A stretch of DNA of 64,000 bases from Persephonella sp964519345 (GCA_964519345.1 CAZFKX010000017.1:23455-87454), one strand, 5' to 3'. Numbered from the stretch's first letter, positions 17,781 to 26,903 are shown. The notes: generated from the letters alone by a model not told the origin. Translations and numbers: made by a program.

Positions 17781-18684
17781 CTTTTGCCATTCTTATAGCA
17801 TGTTTAAGAAGTGGTGCAACCAGTCTTATGTTGTCCTTAACGCCTCCTGTACTTCCTGGAAGATTAATTACCAACGTTGCATTCCCTAATATTCCACACA
17901 CACCTCTGGATAATAAAGATTTTGGAGTAAATCTAATCCCAACAATCCTCATAGCCTCGGAAAATCCTATCATCTCTTTTCTTATAATCTCTTTAGTTGC
18001 TTCAGGTGTTACATCTCTTTTACTGAAACCTGTTCCTCCTGTTGTGAAAATAATATCAACTTTGTCGGCTAAACTTTTAAGTTCTTCTACTATTGTTTCC
18101 ATATCGTCAGGTAGGATTTTGTAATGAACAACATTACCGCCAAACTCATTTTCTATTATGTCTATAGCTGTTTTTCCACTCCTGTCCTCCGCTTCACCTT
18201 TTGAACATGTATCGCTCAGTGTTATAACGGCACATTTTAGGCCGGTAAGATCTTCTTCATAATCAGATTTTCCGCCTCTTTTTTCAATGAGTTTTATCTC
18301 ACCTATAACCATATTTTTGTCAAAAGCTTTTAACATATCATAAACATTCAAAAGTGCTGCTGAAACTGCTGTTAAGGCTTCCATCTCAACCCCTGTTCTT
18401 CCTATGCATTTAACCTCGGCAGTTACATAAATACCATCTTCTTGAAGATCTGTATTAACAACAACGTGATCAATCATAATATTGTGACAGAAAGGAAGTA
18501 TATCCGCTGTTCTTTTAACACCAAGCATTCCTGCCATCTGTGACGCTGACAGTACGTCACCTTTAGGGACTTTATTGTTCTTTATCATATCTATAGATTC
18601 TTGACTTAAAAATATCTTACCTTCGGCTTTTGCTGTTCTTATTGTCTCAAATTTGTTTGAGACATCAACAGGTCTGAATCCCAT
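17764..18684 (-). CDS. moaC/mogA: MoaC-MogA/MoaB fusion, molybdenum cofactor biosynthesis
   Basis: A 306-residue bifunctional protein. Residues 1 to about 150 are MoaC, the cyclic pyranopterin monophosphate synthase, with signature parts VLSASQMAGMLGVKRTADIL, PFCH and GRTGVEMEALTAVSAA. Residues from about 160 are a MogA/MoaB molybdopterin adenylyltransferase, with LSDTCSKGEAEDRSG, the molybdopterin-binding TGGTGFSKRDVTPEAT, and NLPGSTGGVKDN. The two halves catalyse an early and a late step of Mo/W cofactor synthesis. Such fusions are known in some bacteria but the usual case is separate genes. No other cofactor gene is nearby. Confidence 0.93.
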   Translation of the reverse strand: MGFRPVDVSNKFETIRTAKAEGKIFLSQESIDMIKNNKVPKGDVLSASQMAGMLGVKRTADILPFCHNIMIDHVVVNTDLQEDGIYVTAEVKCIGRTGVEMEALTAVSAALLNVYDMLKAFDKNMVIGEIKLIEKRGGKSDYEEDLTGLKCAVITLSDTCSKGEAEDRSGKTAIDIIENEFGGNVVHYKILPDDMETIVEELKSLADKVDIIFTTGGTGFSKRDVTPEATKEIIRKEMIGFSEAMRIVGIRFTPKSLLSRGVCGILGNATLVINLPGSTGGVKDNIRLVAPLLKHAIRMAKGEKKH

Positions 18685-18721
18685 AATATCCTCCTACGTT
18701 TTAACATTTGCGACAGAACGA

Positions 18722-19249
18722 TCAAATTATACAGTATATATCCTTTAGATTTCTACCTTCTTCAGCCCAGTCAAGTCCATAACCTATAACGAATCTATCG
18801 GGGATAACAAATCCTACATAGTCTGCTTCAAAATCAACTTCTCTTCTTTCTTTTTTATCGAGGAGAACACATGTTTTCAAAGAGGAAGGATTTCTCTGCT
18901 TTAATGCTTCAACAAGAGCTTTTAGAGTTCTTCCTGTATCGATAATATCATCAACAATAAGAAGATTTTTTCCATCTATATTCTGTGTAAGATCTTTAAC
19001 GAATATTACCTCACCTGAACTTTCCATAGATGTGTTGTAAGAGGATACCTGCATAAAATCAATATAAACTTTTCCTTTAATCTCCCTTACAAGATCAGCC
19101 ATAAATATGAATGATCCCTTGAGTATTCCTACAACAAGTATCTCTTTTCCTTTAAAATCTTCTGATATTTTCTTTCCAAGTTCTCTAACTTTATTTTTTA
19201 TTTCTTCTTCTTTTATTAATATCTCAGCTCTTCTGCCCCTTATTTTCAT
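18722..19249 (-). CDS. hpt: Hypoxanthine phosphoribosyltransferase
   Basis: Purine salvage enzyme that joins hypoxanthine or guanine to PRPP. The 175-residue protein has the PRPP-binding motif NLLIVDDIIDTGRTL, the segment VGILKGSFIFMADLVREI, and the C-terminal VGYGLDWAEEGRNL characteristic of Hpt. The frame opens further upstream (19294), but the ATG at 19249 has an ideal AAGGAG ribosome site six bases away and gives the family's usual length, so I chose it. An ATG at 19279 is the alternative. It follows rimI with a short gap. Confidence 0.93.
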   Translation of the reverse strand: MKIRGRRAEILIKEEEIKNKVRELGKKISEDFKGKEILVVGILKGSFIFMADLVREIKGKVYIDFMQVSSYNTSMESSGEVIFVKDLTQNIDGKNLLIVDDIIDTGRTLKALVEALKQRNPSSLKTCVLLDKKERREVDFEADYVGFVIPDRFVIGYGLDWAEEGRNLKDIYCII

Positions 19250-19283
19250 TTTGAGCTCCTTTGGTTTTATATCTTCCATCAAA

Positions 19284-19727
19284 TTATAGATCAAGTTTCA
19301 TCAAAACTGCATCTTCTCCATTACTGTAATAACTTTTTCTCATACCATACTCTTTGAAATTTAGTTTTCTGTAAAAGTTCAAAGCTATATCGTTATTCTT
19401 TGATACCTCAAGATATACGGAACTTATTTTACAACTCCTTACCTTTTCTAAAAAATTTGAAACCAGGGCTCTGCCTATCCCCCTTCTTTGAAAACTTTTA
19501 TCAACAGCTATCATAAGAATATTACTTTCATCATACATAATCTCTCCTGAAAGAAATCCAACAATCTGTTTTTCTATAACGGCAACAGTTTTATAGGTAA
19601 AAGAATTTTCGGACAAAATCATACTATCAGACCATGGATTTTCAAAATTGGCATCAATTATCCTTCTGATAGATGGCAGGTCGGATGTTTTAAAATCTCT
19701 GATCTTTAGATTTTTTTCAGTTTTCAT
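19284..19727 (-). CDS. rimI: GNAT acetyltransferase, RimI-like
   Basis: A 147-residue N-acetyltransferase. It has NFENPWSDSM near residue 28, the acetyl-CoA-binding QRRGIGRALVSNFL, and the RimI-like C-terminal part VYLEVSKNNDIALNFYRKLNFKEYGMRKSYY. RimI acetylates the N-terminal alanine of ribosomal protein S18; the match of the C-terminal part supports this, but GNAT substrates are hard to assign from sequence alone. The start overlaps the end of ribBA by 11 bases, so the two are translationally coupled. No TsaB/TsaD gene is adjacent. Confidence 0.8.
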   Translation of the reverse strand: MKTEKNLKIRDFKTSDLPSIRRIIDANFENPWSDSMILSENSFTYKTVAVIEKQIVGFLSGEIMYDESNILMIAVDKSFQRRGIGRALVSNFLEKVRSCKISSVYLEVSKNNDIALNFYRKLNFKEYGMRKSYYSNGEDAVLMKLDL

Positions 19728-20997
19728 TCATCTCAGTTTCTTTTCTGAGTTCTTCAATATCAAGCTTACAGCTTTCTCCTTTTAGATCTTCAAATATATG
19801 TCCAAGATGTTCTTTTTTTGCTTTAAGGTAATTTTTATTATAAGGGTTAGGTTCTATTATTAGAGGTATTCTCTCAACAACTTCCAGACCAAAACCCTCA
19901 AGAGCTACAATTTTCCTTGGATTGTTTGTCATAAGCTTCATCTTTCTTACGCCTATATCAAGCAGTATCTGTGCTCCTGTCCCAAAATCTCTCAGATCCG
20001 CATTAAATCCTAATCTGTGATTTGCCTCAACTGTGTCATATCCTTCTTCTTGAAGTCTGTAAGCTTTTATCTTGTTTATTATCCCTATTCCTCTCCCCTC
20101 ATGACCTCTCATATATACAAGTACGCCTTTACCTTCCGACGAAATTGTTTTAAGGGCTGCATGAAGCTGTGATTGGCAGTCGCATCTCAAAGAACCAAAT
20201 ATATCTCCTGTTAAACATTCCGAGTGAACTCTTACAAGAGTAGGTTTGTCAGGATCTATGTCCCCCATAATAAGGGCCACATGTTCTGATCCGTCAAGTG
20301 TGTTTTTATATCCGTATATTTTGAAAGTTCCATATTTTGTCGGAAGATGAGCCTCTGCTTCTCTTAAGACAAACTTTTCTCTTTTTAGTCTGTATTGAAC
20401 AAGATCAGCGATGGTTATAATCTTAAGATTGTATTTTCTGGCAAACTTTATAAGATCTGGCAGTCTTGCCATTGTTCCATCTTCTTTCATAATCTCACAT
20501 ATAACTCCTGCTGGATACAGCCCTGCAAGTCTTGCAAGATCAACAGAAGCCTCTGTATGACCTGTTCTTTCAAGAACACCTCCAGGCCTTGCCATTAGTG
20601 GAAATATATGTCCAGGTCTTACAAAATCCTGGGGCACTGCATCCGGACTTACAGCTAACTTTATGGTTACAGCCCTATCGTATGCGGATATACCTGTTGT
20701 TGTTCCATATTTAGGATGTGCGTCTATAGAGAGACAGAAGGCTGTTCCATTAGGATCAGTATTATTCTGGGTCATAAGGGGTATATTTAGTTCTTCAAGT
20801 CTCTCCTTTAACATAGATAAACAGATAAGTCCTCTACCCTCTTTTGCCATAAAGTTTATAGCATCTGGTGTTACCTTCTCGGCAGCCATAACAAGATCGC
20901 CTTCATTTTCCCTATTTGGGTCGTCAACAACTATAACCATCTTACCCTGTTTTATATCTTCTATAGCTTCTTCTATACTGTTGAATCTAAACTCCAT
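19717..20997 (-). CDS. ribBA: Bifunctional 3,4-dihydroxy-2-butanone-4-phosphate synthase / GTP cyclohydrolase II
   Basis: Makes both starting compounds for riboflavin. The protein of about 426 residues has an N-terminal RibB domain (IVVDDPNRENEGDLVMAA, GHTEASVDLARLAG) and a C-terminal RibA domain with the zinc-binding cysteine region SECLTGDIFGSLRCDCQ, the GTP-binding MRGHEGRGIG and the arginine-containing NNPRKI. Start ATG at 20997 has GAGG at 8 bases; a GTG at 21006 is the longer option. No FMN riboswitch is visible upstream; a small membrane-protein gene lies immediately before it. Confidence 0.96.
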   Translation of the reverse strand: MEFRFNSIEEAIEDIKQGKMVIVVDDPNRENEGDLVMAAEKVTPDAINFMAKEGRGLICLSMLKERLEELNIPLMTQNNTDPNGTAFCLSIDAHPKYGTTTGISAYDRAVTIKLAVSPDAVPQDFVRPGHIFPLMARPGGVLERTGHTEASVDLARLAGLYPAGVICEIMKEDGTMARLPDLIKFARKYNLKIITIADLVQYRLKREKFVLREAEAHLPTKYGTFKIYGYKNTLDGSEHVALIMGDIDPDKPTLVRVHSECLTGDIFGSLRCDCQSQLHAALKTISSEGKGVLVYMRGHEGRGIGIINKIKAYRLQEEGYDTVEANHRLGFNADLRDFGTGAQILLDIGVRKMKLMTNNPRKIVALEGFGLEVVERIPLIIEPNPYNKNYLKAKKEHLGHIFEDLKGESCKLDIEELRKETEMNEN

Positions 20998-21002
20998 ACC
21001 GA

Positions 21003-21233
21003 TCACCTCAGATGTAATAGTTTATCAATCTCTTCTTCTGCTTTTTTTTCATAGTCTGTTTTCTCTTCATCCTGATTATGTTCTATACTCTTTTTTACTT
21101 CTTTTACTTTGTAAGGAATTGTTGATGTTCCGACGACTGTTTGTTGTAAATAAGATATAACTATAGGGAGAAAATTAACGTAAGCATAAAGGACAAAACC
21201 TATAGTAAGAATCAGTATGGCTATTTTTACCAT
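21003..21233 (-). CDS. Small membrane protein with acidic C-terminal tail
   Basis: A 76-residue protein with one or two N-terminal hydrophobic segments (about 3-35) and a highly charged, probably coiled, C-terminal half (SIEHNQDEEKTDYEKKAEEE). Nothing in it points to a known family. Its stop lies a few bases before the ribBA start, so it heads the minus-strand ribBA run, but any link with riboflavin synthesis is positional only. Confidence 0.5.
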   Translation of the reverse strand: MVKIAILILTIGFVLYAYVNFLPIVISYLQQTVVGTSTIPYKVKEVKKSIEHNQDEEKTDYEKKAEEEIDKLLHLR

Positions 21234-21299
21234 CTTAAACTCCTAAAATCCGATCAGTTAATAATTAAAATTATGCTTATACTTAAATGTTTTCAAATA

Positions 21300-21352
21300 T
21301 TAAGAAATCTTAACAGAAAATTAATATTTTTTTAAATTTTTAAGAATAAAAT
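21300..21352 (+). promoter_or_regulatory. Possible Pho-box repeats and -10 element before the porin-pst genes
   Basis: TTAAGA (21300), TTAACA (21310), TTAATA (21321) and TTAAAT (21332) recur every 10-11 bases, resembling the helically phased direct repeats bound by PhoB/PhoP-type regulators. They end shortly before TAAAAT (21347-21352), a good -10 element that lacks a clear -35, as expected for an activated promoter. The region is very AT-rich, so the match is suggestive only. Confidence 0.4.
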
Positions 21353-21388
21353 CTTATCGGAAAATAAAAATATATCTGGAGGTTAAGG

Positions 21389-22543
21389 ATGAAAAGAATC
21401 TTGATCCCGGCGCTACTTATGGGAGCGTTATCAGTAGCATCAGCAGGAGAAATAGATGATCCTGTTGTTAAAAAGCTTCTTGAGAAAGGTATAATAACAA
21501 AACAGGAAGCTTTAGAGCTTGATAAAAAAGAAACGCCTACAGTTTCCATATCAAAGAGGCTCAAATTCGGAGGAAAGGCTTATATAGGTTATACATTTAA
21601 GGATCTGAAAAACGGTTCAGACTCTGGAAGTTTTGAGGTTAGAAGAGGATATTTCGTTACTAAGTATTACTTTAATGAAAAAGACCATTTTAGATTTACT
21701 TTTGATATATCATGGCAGTACCACAAAGAAATAGAATCAGAAGGTAAAGAGATCAGTTTGAAGATCAAACATTTATACTATTATAAAGACATATCCAATA
21801 TCGTTCCAGGAACAGGTTTTGAACTTGGTATAGCACATACGCCATGGCTTGATTATGAAGAACATTCTGGCTGGTGGTATAGATCAATATCCAAGACATT
21901 TTACGAAGCCTCAGATGGAGCACATCTACTGCCGTCAGCTGATGCTGGCATAGATTTTAAAACAAAATTTGAATATTTTTCTGCCGAGTACGGGGTGTTT
22001 GATGGGGAAGGTTATGATCATATAGGCAGATCAGATAAAGGTAATAAACCAAATAAACCTATGATAGAAGGAAGATTTACATGGCATATACTTGGCGGCG
22101 GAAAGAAAAAGCCTAAACCTTTGTCTCAGACTTACGCAAATATTTCATTACATTCGCTTAACAGCTACAATCATAGGGGATCTAATTACGATTTTTCTGT
22201 ATTACAGCTTCATGCTGTTTACAATCAGCCTTTATTTCTTTTAGCAGGACAGTATATTAAGGCTAACTGGGATGATCCTAATGCGAAGGATAATGATGGA
22301 AAAGGATACTCATTTAATTTTGAGGTTAGACCTTTTCTTAAAAACAGACTTGTTTTTCTTGGTAGATATGATAGATGGAATGCAAGAGGTGAATCTTACG
22401 ATAGAAAGATGTATATATACGGTATAGCATATCATCAAAACAGATATATTACCTGGATAATAAACGGTATAAAATCTGATTATCAGAATGATAATGGAAA
22501 AGACTATACAAAATATATGATTACAGCAGAACTACATTACTAA
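21389..22543 (+). CDS. Outer-membrane porin, phosphate-selective (OprP/OprO-like)
   Basis: A 384-residue beta-barrel protein with a signal peptide (about 1-19, ending SVASA), a short periplasmic N-terminal helix with EKGIITKQEALEL, typical of this porin group, then alternating aromatic strands and a C-terminal tyrosine as in outer-membrane barrels. The resemblance to the phosphate-selective porin O/P family plus position directly before pstS suggests uptake of phosphate or polyphosphate across the outer membrane. Ribosome site GGAGG precedes the ATG. Substrate preference is inferred from neighbours. Confidence 0.8.
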   Translation: MKRILIPALLMGALSVASAGEIDDPVVKKLLEKGIITKQEALELDKKETPTVSISKRLKFGGKAYIGYTFKDLKNGSDSGSFEVRRGYFVTKYYFNEKDHFRFTFDISWQYHKEIESEGKEISLKIKHLYYYKDISNIVPGTGFELGIAHTPWLDYEEHSGWWYRSISKTFYEASDGAHLLPSADAGIDFKTKFEYFSAEYGVFDGEGYDHIGRSDKGNKPNKPMIEGRFTWHILGGGKKKPKPLSQTYANISLHSLNSYNHRGSNYDFSVLQLHAVYNQPLFLLAGQYIKANWDDPNAKDNDGKGYSFNFEVRPFLKNRLVFLGRYDRWNARGESYDRKMYIYGIAYHQNRYITWIINGIKSDYQNDNGKDYTKYMITAELHY

Positions 22544-22561
22544 AAGGCAGGAGGAATGGTT

Positions 22562-23569
22562 ATGAGAAAATTTTTAACGGCAATGATTGCGTCAGGATTT
22601 TTGCTGGTAAAGTCCTTTGCAGGAGATGTTATAAATGGTGCAGGAGCTACATTCCCATATCCTGTTTATGCAGCATGGGCTTACCAGTATTATAAAGAAA
22701 CAGGAATAAGAATAAACTATCAGTCTATAGGATCTGGTGGTGGGGTGAGACAGATAAAGAATAGAACAGTTGATTTTGGCGCTTCAGATGCACCACTGCC
22801 TCCAGAAAAACTGGAAAAGTATAAACTATATCAGTATCCTGCAATTATAGGTGGTGTTGTTCTTGTCGTAAATATACCAGGCATAAAAGCAGGGCAGCTG
22901 AAACTTGATGGTGATACTGTATGCGGAATATACCTTGGGAATATTAAATACTGGGACAGTGAAAAAATAAAAGCTATAAATCCTTCTCTTAAGCTTCCCC
23001 ATAAGGAGATAAAAGTGATTCATAGATCGGACGGTTCTGGAACAACAGCAATATTTACAAATTACCTTTCACAGGTATGTGAAGACTGGAAAAATAAGGT
23101 AGGTGCAGGAAAGGCTGTTAAATGGCCTGTGGGTATTGGTGGCAAGGGAAATGAAGGTGTTGCGAATTATGTTAAAAGATTGAAATACTCTATTGGTTAT
23201 GTTGAGTTTGCATATGCAAAGCAAAATAGATTGAGACATACGTTACTTAAAAATTCTGCTGGAAACTTTGTCGAGCCAAACTTTGATACATTTTCAGCCG
23301 CCGGTGCAACAGCAGATTTTAATCCTGATAAACATTTCTACTTATGGATGGTTAATGCTCCTGGTAAAAATGCATGGCCGATAGCTGGCGCTTCGTTTAT
23401 ACTTCTTGCAAGGGAAAAGGTAGAAAATAATAAAAAAGTCAACAGATTTTTTGACTGGGCGTTTAAAAAAGGTGATGAGACAGCCAAAAGGCTTGTATAT
23501 GTCCCTTTACCTGAGGAACTTAAATCAAAAATAAGAAATTACTGGAAAAAACATGGAATATCTCCATAG
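22562..23569 (+). CDS. pstS: Phosphate ABC transporter, periplasmic phosphate-binding protein
   Basis: High-affinity phosphate-binding protein. The protein of about 335 residues has a signal peptide without lipobox (about 1-21), the family start GAGATFPYPVYAAW, and phosphate-contact motifs IGSGGGVRQI, DFGASDAPL and HRSDGSGTT. An ATG at 22556 is too close to the GGAGG ribosome site; the ATG at 22562 has better spacing. It is second in the porin-pst run and is followed by a strong terminator before pstC, which should keep the binding protein in excess over the permease. Confidence 0.96.
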   Translation: MRKFLTAMIASGFLLVKSFAGDVINGAGATFPYPVYAAWAYQYYKETGIRINYQSIGSGGGVRQIKNRTVDFGASDAPLPPEKLEKYKLYQYPAIIGGVVLVVNIPGIKAGQLKLDGDTVCGIYLGNIKYWDSEKIKAINPSLKLPHKEIKVIHRSDGSGTTAIFTNYLSQVCEDWKNKVGAGKAVKWPVGIGGKGNEGVANYVKRLKYSIGYVEFAYAKQNRLRHTLLKNSAGNFVEPNFDTFSAAGATADFNPDKHFYLWMVNAPGKNAWPIAGASFILLAREKVENNKKVNRFFDWAFKKGDETAKRLVYVPLPEELKSKIRNYWKKHGISP

Positions 23570-23594
23570 TCCTGTTGTTGCTGGATCTTCCGAT

Positions 23595-23616
23595 GGGCTT
23601 TTTGCCCTTTTTTTTT
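23595..23616 (+). terminator. Intrinsic terminator between pstS and pstC
   Basis: GGGC (23595-23598), loop TTTTT, GCCC (23604-23607) and nine T. Some transcription must pass or restart, since pstCAB follow in the same direction; a TATAAT at 23619-23624 could restart it. Confidence 0.8.
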
Positions 23617-23657
23617 GATATAATTGATTAAATACTATCTGAGGGATTAAAAAAAGT

Positions 23658-24599
23658 ATGAAAAAGTTCCTAAGGCTTCCTGCTGCAGATTTAATTTTTG
23701 CTGTTATATCATTCTCAGCTTCATTTACAATATTAACCTTAATATTTTCGACAATTTTAGTGCTTTACAACGAATCATCACTTGCCATTCATAAGTTTGG
23801 GCTTTTGAATTTTATATTTACGGTTGACTGGGATCCTGTAAAAGAGGTTTTTGGAGCAGCTGCAAGTTTGTACGGAACCCTTATAACAACAGTACTGGCT
23901 CTTTCCATAGCTGTTCCTGTATCTATAGGTATAGCTATATTCCTGACAGAGATATCTCCACATTTTTTAAAAACACCTATAGGTATAGCTATAGAAATGC
24001 TTGCAGCAATACCCAGCATCATATACGGTATGTGGGGACTTTTTACGCTTGCACCTATAATGGCTGAATATATTGAACCAGCCCTACAGTCTGTATTTGG
24101 AGATATACCTGTAGTAGGAAAGCTTTTTGAAGGAACACCTATGGGTGTTGATCTGCTTACGGCAAGTATAATATTAAGCATAATGATAACACCTTTTATA
24201 GCAAGTATATCAAGAGACTCGTTTAACCTTACACCTGATATTGTAAAAGAATCTGCTTATGCTCTTGGAGCGACAAAATGGGAAGTTATAAAAGATATTG
24301 TTATTCCTTACTCAAAGCTTGGTGTGTATGGTGGAATAGTTCTTGCTCTTGGTAGAGCCTTAGGGGAAACGATGGCTGTTGCTTTTGTTCTCGGGAATAA
24401 ACATCAGATAACGCCTTCACTGCTTGATGCTGCTGCAACAATAACCGTTACCCTTGCTAATGAATTTACAGAAGCAGATACTGATATATACCTTTCATCT
24501 CTTTTTTACCTCGCTCTTATACTTTTTATACTGAGTTTTACAATACTTGCTGTAGCTAAATTTTTCCTGCTTAGAGCAGAAAAACATTACCAAAGGTAA
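23658..24599 (+). CDS. pstC: Phosphate ABC transporter permease PstC
   Basis: One of the two membrane subunits of the PstSCAB importer. The 313-residue protein has six hydrophobic segments starting about residue 13 and the ABC-permease EAA loop YALGATKWEVIKDIVIPYSK with the conserved glycine, followed by GGIVLALGRALGETMAVAFVLGN, a PstC feature. Spacing of 5 bases to pstA indicates one operon. Confidence 0.96.
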   Translation: MKKFLRLPAADLIFAVISFSASFTILTLIFSTILVLYNESSLAIHKFGLLNFIFTVDWDPVKEVFGAAASLYGTLITTVLALSIAVPVSIGIAIFLTEISPHFLKTPIGIAIEMLAAIPSIIYGMWGLFTLAPIMAEYIEPALQSVFGDIPVVGKLFEGTPMGVDLLTASIILSIMITPFIASISRDSFNLTPDIVKESAYALGATKWEVIKDIVIPYSKLGVYGGIVLALGRALGETMAVAFVLGNKHQITPSLLDAAATITVTLANEFTEADTDIYLSSLFYLALILFILSFTILAVAKFFLLRAEKHYQR

Positions 24600-24604
24600 A
24601 GAAT

Positions 24605-25447
24605 ATGGACCTGAAAACAAAGAGAAAGATAAAAGGAAATATAGCTCTTTTACTTTCAACATTTGCCGCATTTATGGGTCTTTTCTGGCTTGTGTTTATA
24701 ATATTTGATGTTCTTAGGCACGGCATTACAGCCTTAAATCTTGAGCTATTTCTTGAAGATCCAGCTCCTCCAGGAGTTCCAGGGGGTGGTTTGAGAAATG
24801 CATTTGTAGGACAGTTCTTAATAACTTCAGTTGCAACCATTATTGGAGTTCCTCTCGGTATTCTTGGAGGTACTTTTATAGCAGAGTATGCAAGGGGAAC
24901 TGTGTTTGCAAAAGTAATAAGCATACTTTCTGATATTATGGTAAGTGTTCCTTCCATAGTAGTAGGAACGTTTATTTACGCTCTTTTAGTTAAACCTTTT
25001 GGACATTTTAGCGGATGGGCAGGTGCTGCGGCTCTTGCTTTTATTATGGTTCCTGTTGTGCTGAGAACTACTGAAGATATGCTTAAACTTGTTCCATGGA
25101 CTTTAAGAGAAGCTGCGTTTGCCCTTGGAGCCTCTTATTTTAGGGTTATAAAAGATGTTGTCTATAGAGCAGCAGCTACTGGAATTCTTACAGGAGTTAT
25201 TCTTGCTATAGCAAGAATAGCAGGTGAGACAGCACCTCTTCTTTTTACGTCATTTAATAACTCGTATTTTACAACTAATATGAATGAACCTATAGCATCC
25301 CTTACTGTAACTATATTCAACTATGCTATGGGTCCTTATGAAGACTGGCATGAAAAAGCATGGGCGGCTGCCTTTATAATAACCGTTGTTATACTTATAG
25401 TCACCGTAACTTCCCGTATGATCATACACTGGAGGTATAAAAGTTAA
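24605..25447 (+). CDS. pstA: Phosphate ABC transporter permease PstA
   Basis: Second membrane subunit of the phosphate importer. The 280-residue protein has the PstA-type periplasmic segment EDPAPPGVPGGGLRNAFVGQ, six membrane helices and an EAA loop (REAAFALGASYFRVIKDVV), followed by ARIAGETAPLLFTSF, which is typical of PstA. Its stop codon overlaps the pstB start (TAATG), so translation is coupled. Confidence 0.96.
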   Translation: MDLKTKRKIKGNIALLLSTFAAFMGLFWLVFIIFDVLRHGITALNLELFLEDPAPPGVPGGGLRNAFVGQFLITSVATIIGVPLGILGGTFIAEYARGTVFAKVISILSDIMVSVPSIVVGTFIYALLVKPFGHFSGWAGAAALAFIMVPVVLRTTEDMLKLVPWTLREAAFALGASYFRVIKDVVYRAAATGILTGVILAIARIAGETAPLLFTSFNNSYFTTNMNEPIASLTVTIFNYAMGPYEDWHEKAWAAAFIITVVILIVTVTSRMIIHWRYKS

Positions 25448-26214
25448 TGGAGGATAACATCAAGATAAAAGTAAAAAATTTCTCTTTTTATTATGCAAAA
25501 TCAGATAAGCCTGCACTTAAAAATATTAATATGCCGGTTTATGAGAAGAAAGTAACAGCTCTGATAGGACCTTCTGGCTGTGGAAAAACAACACTTTTGA
25601 GAAGTTTTAACAGAATGCATGATCTATATTATGGAAACAGATATGAAGGCGAAATTATTATGGACGGAAAGAATATTCTCTCGGATGATATAGATCTTAT
25701 AGAACTAAGATCAAAAGTTGGGATGGTTTTCCAGAAACCGACGCCCTTTCCTATGAGTATATTTGACAATGTCGCCTATGGACTTAAACTTAGAGGTATA
25801 AAAAATAAATCAGAGCTTGAAGCAAGAGTGGAAAAAGCTCTAAAACAGGCAGCTTTGTGGGATGAGGTCAAAGATAGACTTAAAGATAGTGCTTCAGGTC
25901 TTTCTGGAGGACAGCAACAAAGACTTGTTATAGCAAGAGCATTAGCTGTTGAACCTGAAGTTTTACTTTTTGACGAGCCTACATCGGCTCTTGATCCTAT
26001 ATCAACAGGAAAGATTGAGGAGCTTGTTGTTGGATTAAAAGAGACTGTGACTATAATAATTGTCACACATAATATGCAGCAGGCAGCAAGGGTTTCGGAT
26101 TATACTGCATTTATGTATTTAGGAGAGCTTATAGAATTTGACAAAACAGATATTATATTCACCTCACCAAAGAAAAAACTGACAGAGGATTATGTAAGTG
26201 GAAGATTCGGATAA
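25447..26214 (+). CDS. pstB: Phosphate ABC transporter ATP-binding protein PstB
   Basis: ATPase that powers phosphate import. The 255-residue protein has Walker A GPSGCGKTTLLR (near residue 40), the Q-loop in VGMVFQKPTPFPMSIFDN, the ABC signature LSGGQQQRL (near 152) and Walker B VLLFDEPTSALDP. The PTPFPMSI sequence is typical of PstB. It overlaps the pstA stop by one base and is followed 14 bases later by phoU. Confidence 0.97.
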   Translation: MEDNIKIKVKNFSFYYAKSDKPALKNINMPVYEKKVTALIGPSGCGKTTLLRSFNRMHDLYYGNRYEGEIIMDGKNILSDDIDLIELRSKVGMVFQKPTPFPMSIFDNVAYGLKLRGIKNKSELEARVEKALKQAALWDEVKDRLKDSASGLSGGQQQRLVIARALAVEPEVLLFDEPTSALDPISTGKIEELVVGLKETVTIIIVTHNMQQAARVSDYTAFMYLGELIEFDKTDIIFTSPKKKLTEDYVSGRFG

Positions 26215-26228
26215 TTGAGGAGGTAATT

Positions 26229-26903
26229 ATGTTAATAAAACCAAGACTTGAAGAGATAAGGGAGAGACTGATACAGATGGCTGAAATGGCTGACTTGATG
26301 ATAGAACATGCGGTCAAAGCCATAATAGAACATAATCCCGAGTATTTAAAGGTTGTTGATGAGCTTGAGCCTAAGGTTGATCAGATGGAAGTTGAGAATG
26401 AGACTCTTATAATAACAACCATAGCAAGGTTTCAGCCAGAGGCAAAATATCTTAGAATTCTTGTTATGGATCTTTTTGTAAACAGAGATATAGAAAGAAT
26501 TGGAGATCATGCGGAAAATATAAAGGAGCAGGCGGAAAGAATTTTAACAAAACCTAAGCTTAAAGAGTATGTTGATCTTCCTATAATGACAGAGATTGTT
26601 TTGGGAATGGTAAAAGATGCCGTAAAATCACTTGAAAATCTGGATACGGAGCTTGCAAGAGATGTTATAACGAGGGATGACAGAGTAGATGCCCTTCATG
26701 AACAGATCATACGTGAGATATACACATATATGGTGGAAGACCCTAAGAATATAAAGGTAGGTATTAGGCTGATCACCGTATCTTCAAATCTTGAGAGAGT
26801 TGCAGATATAGCGACTAATCTTGCAGAAGAAGTTATATATATGAAAGAAGGAAAGATGTTGAGGCATCAGGAATTAGACAAAGATGAAGAACAGTCAGAT
26901 TGA
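26229..26903 (+). CDS. phoU: Phosphate transport system regulator PhoU
   Basis: Cytosolic protein that links Pst transport activity to the PhoR kinase and limits phosphate uptake. The 224-residue all-helical protein shows the two-fold PhoU repeat; each half has a metal-binding type motif (DIERIGDHAENI in the first, NLERVADIATNL in the second). It starts after a GAGGAGG ribosome site. Its last 20 bases overlap the kinase gene, giving coupled translation of the sensor and its regulator. Confidence 0.95.
   Translation: MLIKPRLEEIRERLIQMAEMADLMIEHAVKAIIEHNPEYLKVVDELEPKVDQMEVENETLIITTIARFQPEAKYLRILVMDLFVNRDIERIGDHAENIKEQAERILTKPKLKEYVDLPIMTEIVLGMVKDAVKSLENLDTELARDVITRDDRVDALHEQIIREIYTYMVEDPKNIKVGIRLITVSSNLERVADIATNLAEEVIYMKEGKMLRHQELDKDEEQSD

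Noticed and set aside
21003..21388. FMN riboswitch upstream of ribBA
   Set aside because: I looked for the conserved RFN core on the minus strand and did not find it.
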